A stretch of DNA of 64,000 nt, from NCBI GenBank assembly GCA_963555705.1, contig OY743177.1, positions 53,390,096-53,454,095 of the forward strand, written 5' to 3'. The notes under the pieces were generated by a model. It saw nothing but the letters and a program-made list of their open reading frames with translations. It was not told the origin of the DNA and did not search any database. A program made the translations under genes and the position numbers. Shown here in pieces: positions 45,118-54,226 of this stretch (position 1 is the stretch's first letter; the number at the start of each line of letters is the position of its first letter). Origin of the DNA: Ligustrum vulgare. Its lineage: Eukaryota > Streptophyta > Magnoliopsida > Lamiales > Oleaceae.

Positions 45118-46868
45118 TTACACATCATGAATAAAGAACAAAAATAACAGAAATAAACGTTCATTGAAAATAACAAAGAAGAATGGAAAGATTGCACCAA
45201 TTATCAATTCTTCAAGTATCTTCAATTCGCGCCCCTCTGCGATACTTCGATCTCCCAAGAATTGAATGATAAAATCTGAATTTAGGCATGTTCTTAGGTG
45301 AGGCAAAGGTCTTTATCTCGTGCCTTATGTGTTGTATTTATAGGTTTTGGAGAAAACCTAGGTCAAAAAGCCCAAAGCCTGTTAAAAATCGCGAGAAAAA
45401 TCTAATCTGCGGCCCAGTTGGATAAGCACGCGATCGCGCAAGCGTATGGCCGGCGATTGCGTGGTTATGCTGTTTAGCTTCGGGTTATGATTTTGCACCT
45501 TCGTGCGATCGTGTGGTTAGTGTCCAGGGATCGCGATTCTATCTTTCCTCGGCTGTGTAAGTTAGTTCCCGACCTTTAATTGCAGCCTTAGTCCTCCACT
45601 TTCAATTGTTACGATTTAGTCCCCAAACTTTATATTCTTCTTGAATTTCTCAATTAAGCTCTCAATTTCTTCAATTGGGACCTCCAACCTCTGATTTGTT
45701 CACTTGAGCACCATGCACCTTCCCGGTTGACGTCACATATCTCTCACTTGCTCAATTAAGCTCCAATTAACATTCAATATTGTCGTTTTTCCATTAATTG
45801 CTTAATTCTTCTTCGATTGGGACATCTTCTGAAAAGTAAACAAATAAACACAAATTAAGGAGCATATATTCTAAAATGACAATAATTTCTTCTAATTTAG
45901 ACATACTGATAAGTGTATAAAACACACTTATCAATAAACCATTTCCAGCATAAAAACAGAAAAATACTGAAGGTCTTATTCTGCTCTTTAAATGCCTTTT
46001 TGACTTGAGTGAGTAAGTTCGAGGGGTCTTTCAAACCTGGTGCCCTAAAGCCAACTGGCTTGGGAGTCATCGACCTAAAGCTCGCTACAGGGGTTAATTA
46101 GAAAGTAAGTATGGAGAGTGGACTTACACATAAGACTTTTAAAACATCTTTAACTTTTCTGTTTAAGCCTTTATGACTAGGGCAAGTACGTCTGAGGGGT
46201 TCTTTGAACCTGATACCCTAAAGCCAACTAGTTTGGGAGTTTTCGATCCGAAAGCCCGCTACAGGGGTCATATAGAAAGCAAGTATGAAAAGTTCTGCAA
46301 AAAGATGGTAAAAGACAGGGACAATTAAAAGAAAAAGTCATCCTTAAAAAAATGCATTGATTATGGTGGTTGAGGTTGTAGAATTGGGGACTGCTTTCTT
46401 TTGATTTGTTGTGCACGTATATTTCTTATTCTGACTGCCTCGTGTGGAAAAAGCAATGAAAAATGTTGAGAACCCTCATAGATAAAAACCCGGGATGTGA
46501 GAGAAAAGTAGAAAGCGGTGATCATCTATGAGCGTTGAAAGGAATTTCATTAGAAATCATAGATTGACCACATGGGATCCGGGCTTGATTATGCATAATG
46601 AGCCGCACAGTGTTGAGTATATCTTTTGCATAAGTATGCATTTGACGTTGGCTATTCACACACACATTTGATAATCTGGCATGATATAATTAGAAATTAC
46701 TTTGCATTGTTGTTCATAACTCTTGCTTAAAGCTTGAACTGATTTGGACTATAGAGGCTTATGGTAAACATTTTGACACAACAAAAATATTTACTCTTTT
46801 ATTTCTTTGATTTTGTAGTTTATTTTCCATTGTTCGAGGACGAACAATAATTCTAGTTTGGGAGTATT

Positions 46869-48238
46869 TGATAAGTGTATTTTATGCACTTATCTGTATG
46901 TCTAAATTAGAAGAAATTATTGTTGTTTTAGAATATATGTTCTTTAATTTGTGTTTAATTGTTACTTTGCAGAAAATATCCCAAAAGATGAAGAATGAAG
47001 TAATTAAGGGAAATATTGCACAATTGGAGGACATTTGGAGTTTAATTGAGCAATTCTAGAAGAATATAAAGTTTGGGTACTAAATTGTAATAATTGAAAG
47101 TTGAGGACTGAAGGCGCAATTAAATGTCGGGGACTAACTTATACAGCCGAGAAAAGATGGAAATTGCACATCACACGATCGTGCAATGTCTCGAAATTTT
47201 TACCCGAGAGTTTTAGGGTCTTCCACGTGATCGCGTGCTTATCCAGCTGGGCCAACTGTGGGCTTTTTCTTGCGATTTTCAACAGAATTCTCTCTTTCTT
47301 GGCCTAGGTTTCTCCAAAACCTATATATACAACACATGAAGTACGAGATCTGAACCTTTGCCTCTCTATAGAACAAGCCACAATAGAGATTTCATCACCA
47401 ATTTCTTGGAGAATCAAGCATTGCAGAGGGGCGTGAATTGAAGATAATAGAAGAATTGAGACTTGGTGCATGCTTTCCTTTCTTCTTGTTTTCAATGAAC
47501 GTTATATTTTATTGTTTTTGTTCTTTAATCATGATATGTAACTAAATTCTATGTTGAGATAAACGATGTAGCCTAGTTAATTATTTCAATTCCATATTCC
47601 TTGTTTTAACGATTCAATGTATGTGTTGATTTATTATTGCGTTTAATGCGTGAATGAACTGGCCACTCTTTCATGATTTTATTTGTTATTTTCATAATCC
47701 GAGAGGTGAGTTAATAACATAGATCTAGGTAATAAATCCGTTAATTGAACGAGAGATAGAAATATACTCTTATTATTATTGCGGTCGTGTGTGAATTCTT
47801 TCGTGTAATGCATCTAGATAAGGAATATTCAGATCCACTGTAGAGATACATGGTTGACTTATTTAGGTAGGATTGATTTAAACTCGAGAGAGGAATCTCA
47901 ATGTCGATTAGTGAATTCGATTGAACACATATTTAGAAAATAGAACCTGGAATTGGAATTGATTTAATTGGTTAGGTGAATTCATGAATCCCAACTACCT
48001 TACAATCATTTTTAAAACAAAAGCAATCTCGTAATTTAATTCTTTAATTTAATTCTCTAGTTTTAGTTTAAATTCTCATACAAAATTCGTCCGTTCAAAT
48101 AAAGTTTAGAACAAAAATATTTCGGTAATTAATAGCAGTCTCCGTGGGACGATAATCCGGACTCCTAGGTCCACTTTATCACTTCTCACGACTTGTACAC
48201 TTGCGAAGATATCTCGTATCACGAGATATCGGTGAACA
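46869..48238 (+). repeat. Athila-like 3' LTR
   Basis: 1370 bases, preceded by the polypurine-like TTTGGGAGTATT. It matches the 5' LTR nearly throughout. The GCGATCGC site is changed to GTGATCGC (47227-47234), as expected from deamination of a methylated C. TATA-like box at 47322-47329. Confidence 0.88.
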
Positions 48239-48243
48239 GCATG

Positions 48244-49100
48244 GTGTTGACAATTTTAGTTGGTCACATTTTCCTGAAGAGTAGAAATCTGAATTGTCTC
48301 TCTCCAATAGTTGGGAATTTTGTAAGTCGATGTGACTTATAAATTATAGTGTCAATTTTATTTATTAACACAACCTGCTGTTTTGAACACACGATGGAAA
48401 TATGAATGGAGTATAGAAATTCGGCTAAATTTGAGATGAGTTGGAATTTCTAATTGGACATTAAGTTTATTCAAAACATTTAGGTTCTCGAGAACTAAGT
48501 AGAAGACTAATGAGTTTATGATAAATAAAGCACTTTTTCATTTTAAGAAAAATATTTATGTATGCCTATCCTACTCGTGATTGTGTGTTTAAATTTAGAG
48601 TTACATCAAATAGACCTTGATACTGTATTTTTATCCTCAATGAGAGTTGATTAAAGAGATCTACATGAATTGACTTGTTGATTTCATGTTAAACGTTTTC
48701 TAGTATTGTAATAACTTTATAGTTACACTTGTAGCCTAATACACTTATCTAGACAGTGATACTTGAGTTTTAACTGAGTTTAAAAATCTCGTACAAAATT
48801 TCATCAATGGATGATGATCACTATTTTATTTGAAGGCCTGATGGTAAATTGTAATTCTAATTTTTTGAGTTGACAACATTTATTGGCTAAGCATGAGAAG
48901 GAGTGCATTGAAACCATTTTGAAATAGTTGTCCTCAACCTTTGAGATGAATGACATGGGTTGAGTAAATTGTATACAATGAGATAGAAGATTATTGTAGT
49001 CTTCTTTCTTTTCACAAGAGTTGTATACTATTAAGATTCTAGAATGTTTCTTAACTGTAGAATTGCTACCATGTTGATACTCATAAGTAGTCTTGGGCAT
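48244..49100. other. Host sequence right of the Athila-like element
   Basis: No coding motif recognised. The first part continues the unknown host sequence found left of 36623. From about 48800 on it may belong to the 3' non-coding part of the minus-strand element that follows. Confidence 0.35.
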
Positions 49101-49654
49101 GTGAAACTCTCATTGCAAGCACCAACAATCTACTCCCAAACTTGTATTGAAGCCTCCAATCAATTGAACACAAATTTATCCAATGAGGCATTTCATTGAA
49201 CACCTTGTGAGCATCCTATGAAAATACAAGAATATAGTAGATATTAAGTGGTGAATGACCTAAAAAATTAAATCACATTCAACATCTCAATTCTAAATCA
49301 TACATCCAATACAATTTGTCCATCCACCTCAACATTAAATCACACTTGAAGATAAAATACAATATGCACCTAATGATTTAAAAAATGAGTTTTATGCAAA
49401 TTTTGACTTTGAAAATTTGATATGAGTATATGCTAGAATTAAATGAGAATGCATTGGAGCTATTTCACACTACCCAACTTAAGGAAAATAAATGTGGAAG
49501 ATAGAGATTTGGGCCTAACCAACTTATATGCAAGAAAGAAAATAAAATGCAAAAATTAAATAGACATAAATCAAGTAAAGGATAGAGAATGGGTCGCCTC
49601 CCATTAAGCGCTTATTTTAAAGTCATTAGCTCGACTCTCCGCATAGATTCTTCA

Positions 49655-50419
49655 TGGCACTCTAAATATAGCTTTTGATGCCTTGCCCATTTTGCTTCTT
49701 TTGGCTTTGCTCCACTCTTCATTTTATCTAAATACTTGCACCTTGCCCCTTCCAATGTCATAGGACTTGCTTATTCCATCCAATTCAAACTCAACTAAAT
49801 AGACTTGCACCTCCTCAAATGGCTTAATCACAAACTCAATTATTGGACAATCAATGACGTTGAGAAAATTTGATTTGATCTCTTCCTCATTAATTGCCAC
49901 TTATCCAAGTGATTCTTTTGTGAGTAAATTTTCATTCTCTTCAAGCCCATCTCCTTTAGTTGATGTCTCCTAGGATTGAATGACCGATCAAAAATTTGAA
50001 TCCATGGGCAACGGCAAGTTTTTCCTATTAATCCCCAAGAGTGGATTATACCCCCACATTTGAAATCCTTCCCAATACATGTCATCCCCCATAAGCATAT
50101 CACCTTCATCCAATTTGGAAAGCTCAATGTAATACTTTGCAAGTACCTTCTCATTCAATAGTGAAGGACCATCTCCCACAAGAGTGATGTCCTCATCCCA
50201 ATCATCCGGTACACAATCTCCCAAAAGCATGTAACTTACATCTAATGTGTCACTTGCTTGTTTTTGACATTTCAAATATTTTCTAAACTTAATAAGCTTC
50301 GACGTAATCAAACTATTGCCAGAAAACAAACATTGTCCATTACAATTCATCTTGTAACAAATTTCACAACTTGAATATTCTTCAAGCATGTATTCATTAC
50401 TCATGTTGAAATTGTTCAT
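49655..50419 (-). pseudogene. Unknown ORF of the small Athila-like element
   Basis: I do not recognise this protein. An open frame of 143 codons (50419-49988) starts MNNFNMSNEYMLEEYSSCEI and has four Cys in its first third (CEICYKMNCNGQC), followed by an acidic part with repeated GD-Met segments. After the stop the same frame goes on for about 110 codons with several stops (for example a segment FLNVIDCPIIEFVIKPFEE) down to about 49655, which suggests a once longer protein of about 250 residues. It lies where gag would be, after the primer-binding site, but has no capsid motif. No function is claimed. Confidence 0.45.
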
Positions 50420-50622
50420 TGCAATTGCTTTCCTATTTTTCCAATGTTAGAATCAAATATGCATAGAAAGAAAACCAAACACAAGTAAGATTAGAATAGT
50501 GGTGGTTAACCAAAGGTAACAAAATAAAACAAAAAAGAAAAATAATTACAAGTTCTTAAAACTAAAATTAACTAAAGTAATAATCAAAGTAAAAACATTC
50601 CCCGGCAACGGCGCCAAAAACT

Positions 50623-52000
50623 TGTTCGCTCAAAATAAGTGTGTATCGCAAGCGCATAGGTCGCGTACAAGTAATAAAGTGGACTTTTTGAGTCCGGATT
50701 GTCAATCCCACGAGGACTGTTTACTTTAGATTATACAACTTTAATTAATTTAATTCTAACAATAAAAAGAAACACAATATTAAAAGTTGAATTTTTGATA
50801 ATTCTAAATTAAATAAACTAATTTTAAACCAAATTAAAATAAGGAAAATGGAAGATAAAATAGTTGGGATTCGTGATTTCACTTAACTCTTGCTTAAGTA
50901 ATCTCTCAACACATGCAAATTAATAAATTACTCATTTACAATGTTAGAACCGATTTTTCAAGTTTAGCTAATTATCTCTCTCGAGTGAAATTAACCCTAA
51001 TCAATTGGTTTAACCTACTATATCTTTATGTCGATTAAAGCTCAATCAATTGCATTAACTCTTTATGAAAATAGCTCAATGGATCATCTAGGGTTTAATG
51101 TATATCTCTATCCTTAACAAGAACCTAGAGCATTTGTTATTTGGTCTAAAATGTACAATATCTCTCAATTATTATACACTTCAAAAAACATATATTTGGT
51201 GATCAATCTAACACATGGAATAATCTCAATAACAAACACACATAAAATAAGCTCAAAATTAATATATAAATATTAAAATTACTTAAACTAAGTTAAGCTA
51301 CATCAATCATCCCAACATAAAATAACTAGCCCATTATATAAATATTGTACAAAAGTTGGGGTTTACAAAAATACATCACAAAATATAGAAATCAAAGATT
51401 AAAAATACAAGATAATAAAATAAATCACTTCTCTAGATTTTTGCCCCAAAATTCCTTCAACGGTGCTTTGAATCTTCACCTCACTTTTTGCTTCATAACT
51501 TCAATGGAGACTAGTAACATGGAAACAAAATTAAAATACAAACTAAATTAGAAAATAAAGCAAAAACAAAGAAAAGAAAAGAAAAGAAAGAAGAAGAAAA
51601 ATGGAGAAGAGGCTAGGGTTTAGTAAAGAAAAGTGTGTTCTTTTGAAGTGAAGAAATTGGAGTATAAATACTCCCAAAAATTAGACCTAAAAAGGTCCCA
51701 AAAATGCGTCCATACCAAGCCAAACAGCCCTAAAATAATAAAAATAGAAAATTAAAATCGAAATTGGACCGAAAATGGCCCACGCGATCGCGTGGAGATA
51801 GATAAAAGAATTTGTCACATTGCTAGGCGCTTTAAGCATGCGCCCAACAATACCTTTAAAAAGGCATGGGCTTAGCCCATGCCTAGTCATATATACAGTT
51901 TCGTTCTCCTGCGCATTACACTCAGGAGAATGAAAAAATGCTTTGCCTTGCATGAAAAATCATGCAAGGCAAGCTTTTTTGCGTGTTCGGCTGACACCCC
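50623..52000 (-). repeat. LTR of the small Athila-like element
   Basis: On the minus strand it ends GAGCGAACA just before the primer-binding site. Its outer end is not fixed, as no second copy was found. It contains three perfect hairpins (51862-51972). Confidence 0.55.
51862..51972. repeat. Cluster of three perfect hairpins
   Basis: AGGCATGGGC/GCCCATGCCT pairs at 51862-51871 and 51875-51884 (3-base loop). TTCTCCTG/CAGGAGAA pairs at 51904-51911 and 51923-51930. TTGCCTTGCATG/CATGCAAGGCAA pairs at 51943-51954 and 51961-51972 (6-base loop). All arms are perfect. Confidence 0.88.
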
Positions 52001-52385
52001 TATATTTTATTTTATTTTATTAAATTTTTTTTTGTCTTTTTGGTAATACTTGCTTATAAATTCAGTCTGGTTGTATGTTTACACTTCATTCATTCACGCA
52101 AAAAAAAAAAAAAAAAGAAACAATTTTGCAACTCATCAAATTTCTTATTTTCAGAAGCTTGTTTGTATCTCTTGTTGTTGAAATCTTTGGTAAGTTATTT
52201 TTCTTTATTTTCAAAGAAAATCATATATATAATTATTAAATGTGTTGTGTTATATATAAATTTAAGTTTTAAATTTTTTTAATTTTTTAACTTAGTATTT
52301 TCTTTTATTTTTTTACAGTAAGTTTTGCATATTTTAGTGTTCGAAATACTTCCTGAACTAATTATTTTTCAACTAATATTTAGGA

Positions 52386-53151
52386 ATGGAAGGGGATGAT
52401 AATGTATTTATTCCACAAGTGAATGTTGGTGCAATTTCCAAATTTGGGCAAGAATTTCAAACGCTTGATGATGTTTACGATTTTATAACGAGTATGCAAA
52501 ATTATCAGGGTTCAGCATACGTAGTTGTAGTAGTCGAAAGAATCCACAAACAAATGAGCTTTTCTAGAAGGCGTATGTTTGCTCCAAACAGGGTCAAAAA
52601 GATGAAACATACCAGAAGAAATTTAAAAATTTGGTGGCTCGTTCTGGTGAACGAAATCGTGGAAACTCGCGCTGTGGATGTGGCGCAAAGTTGACAGTAC
52701 TAAAACATCAGACAACTTCTATGTGGGTTGTGAGTCATTTTGTTGAGGGGCACAACCACGCACTATCTACACCGAGCAAGACTCACCTACTACGCTCACA
52801 CCGACATGTTTCAGCAACGAAAAAAGCACTTGTTGAGCAATTCTCACAGGCCAACATTCCTAGTTGTCAACAGGTCAGACTAATGGAGATAGATGCTGGT
52901 GGCTCTTCTTCGTTGGGCTGTTCTGAGCAGGATATTAGGAACCATCGTCATAATTGACGACGAGAAAACATTGGGTGCGATGCAGAAACATTTATTGCAC
53001 ATTTCAAGTCGGAGAAAAGAAGAAGTCCTAGCTTCTACTACGCTTATGAGACTGACGATGACGCTGTGTTTGCTCGTTGTTTCTAGGCTGATTCTGAGTC
53101 CAGGAGTTCTTATGTTTACTTTGGAGATGCTATCGTTTTCGACACAACATA
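52386..53151 (+). pseudogene. FAR1/FHY3-type (Mutator transposase) gene, broken
   Basis: The start MEGDDNVFIP leads to GQEFQTLDDVYDF, the beginning of a FAR1 DNA-binding domain. After a frame change near 52520 it continues with KAYVCSKQGQKDE, then GCGAKLTV, WVVSHFVEGHNH and LSTPSKTHLLRSHRHVSA, the Cys-His end of the domain. After another break near 52956 the MULE transposase part starts (FARCF, stop, ADSESRSSYVYFGDA, VFDTTY), where the stop replaces the Trp of FWAD. FAR1/FHY3 proteins are light-signalling factors derived from Mutator-like transposases; this could be a transposase or a host relative. It ends in the middle of the DTTY codons, where a Tat-element LTR begins. Confidence 0.78.
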
Positions 53152-53833
53152 TGTTGAATCCAAGCCCAAAGAGAGGTACAGTGATCCACTTGCAATGGCC
53201 CAAATAAGGCCCAACGGACCTTGACCCATAGCTAAGGCCTGAAATATCACCTTGGGTCCGATTCAGAGGTGGTGTGTCAAGTGAATCTTTCTAGCCGAAC
53301 TGATTTACGCCTGGCCGATGTGCTTCACGCTTTACCGAGGTGTTTAAAGTAGCGCCTCAGCCGTAAGGATGGGACAAGACATGAAGTCAGAGATGTGACA
53401 CCGCCTTTATCAAGATGTGACAGGCGCCCATCCCCTACAAAGTGTAGCAATGATTACGGTCAAAAAGTAAGGTTGTCACCTCCAAGAGCTAGGGTGAAGA
53501 CAAGTGTAAAGCATGCCACGTGTCACGATCTGAGACAGTTGTTTCCACTATAAATATGACACACCTCCCGCCAGGTAAGGGGTTAGAAATTTCATACTTT
53601 TTACAATATACTTCTCTCACTCACTTTTCTCTCTTTTACACACTTATATTTCCCGCACCTAATATCTATTCGCCGAAAATGAGTACTGACTTTGGCATCA
53701 AAGTGCAAACGGGAGCCACCTCGGCCCCCTTTGCAAGCTGATTGTTTGTCACAGTGCGCAGGAGATCCACGTGTTCAAGAGGGAGGAGTTGAGACGTGTT
53801 GGTCCAAAGTCCATCCGGATTTTGTGGTAAACA
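53152..53833 (+). repeat. Tat element 5' LTR
   Basis: 682 bases, TGTTGAATCC...GGTAAACA. The start is fixed by the loss of FAR1 homology and the end by the primer-binding site. A TATA-like TATAAATA is at 53549-53556, which puts the RNA start near 53580. Confidence 0.75.
53549..53556 (+). promoter_or_regulatory. TATA-like box in the Tat LTR
   Basis: TATAAATA lies about 280 bases before the LTR end and is followed by a pyrimidine-rich stretch (53609-53637), as in many plant LTR promoters. Confidence 0.5.
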
Positions 53834-53952
53834 TTTTGGCGCCGTCTGTGGGAAACCATACTGCTAACCACGAAAACGCATGGTGAAAAGCCACATAGAA
53901 AGGAAATCCTGAAAAAGGACGAGTCACCTCTTGTAAAAGAGTAGAGAACTGC

Positions 53953-54195
53953 AAAAAACTTTGAAATATAAGTTTAGCAACCTTGAAAAAGGTAGAAAAC
54001 TTCGAAATATAAGTTTAGAAACCTTGAAAAAGGTAGAAAACTTTGAAACATAAGTTGAATAACCTTGAAAAAGGCATAAAACTTTGAAACACAAGTTTGT
54101 TAACCTTGAAAAAGGCGTAAGAACTTTGAAATATAAGTTTAACAACCTTGAAAAATGCGGGGAGCTTTGAAACAGAAGTCCACTCATCTTTGAAA
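53953..54195 (+). repeat. Tandem repeat of about 41 bp in the Tat leader
   Basis: The unit AACTTTGAAATATAAGTTT plus AACCTTGAAAAAGG occurs five to six times, starting near 53955, 53998, 54039, 54080, 54123 and 54167, with substitutions. It lies between primer-binding site and gag and is non-coding. Confidence 0.85.
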
Positions 54196-54226
54196 GACAA
54201 GATAAGATCAAGGAATTTCCCTAAAC

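Larger units (their letters stand above)
41892..45933. mobile_element. Nested insertion with two inverted LTR starts
   Basis: The left end (41892-42538) is the first 647 bases of an Athila-like LTR in plus orientation. The right end (45118-45933) is the first 816 bases of the same LTR in minus orientation. ATAAA stands directly outside both (41887-41891 and 45934-45938). Both boundaries thus are the TGATAAG start of the LTR, so the insertion begins TGATAAG and ends CTTATCA. Between the arms is a Copia fragment. Arms are closely similar but not identical (scattered substitutions and small indels). Confidence 0.75.
36623..48238 (+). mobile_element. Athila-like Ty3 element without polymerase
   Basis: Two LTRs (36623-38002 and 46869-48238), each TGATAAG...GGTGAACA, enclose a primer-binding site TGGCGCCGTTGCTGGGGA (38009-38026), gag remnants, a protease ORF and a long 3' non-coding part. 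The flanks GCGTG (36618-36622) and GCATG (48239-48243) form a 5-bp target duplication with one mismatch. No reverse transcriptase, RNase H or integrase motif is present. A 4 kb secondary insertion sits at 41892-45933. Features such as GTTGGGAGGCAACCCAA (40653-40669) and the CAACTGG-TTGGGAGT boxes of the 3' part fit Athila-lineage elements. Confidence 0.85.
49101..52000 (-). mobile_element. Small non-autonomous Athila-like element
   Basis: At 50599-50616 the minus strand reads TGGCGCCGTTGCCGGGGA, the Athila-type primer-binding site. The LTR lies to its right (from 50623, ending somewhere near 52000) with a GCGATCGC at 51784-51791 and a TATA-like box at 51663-51670. To the left, about 1.5 kb of interior carries one unknown ORF and the box ATGGGAGGCGACCCA (minus strand, near 49590), like the GGGAGGCAACCCA box of the larger element. 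There is no gag or pol. A second LTR on the left was not found, so that end is probably lost. Confidence 0.65.

Noticed and set aside
53953..54195. Regular repeats that could be taken for a CRISPR array
   Set aside because: The repeats are directly adjacent without unique spacers, and the sequence is a plant nuclear genome.
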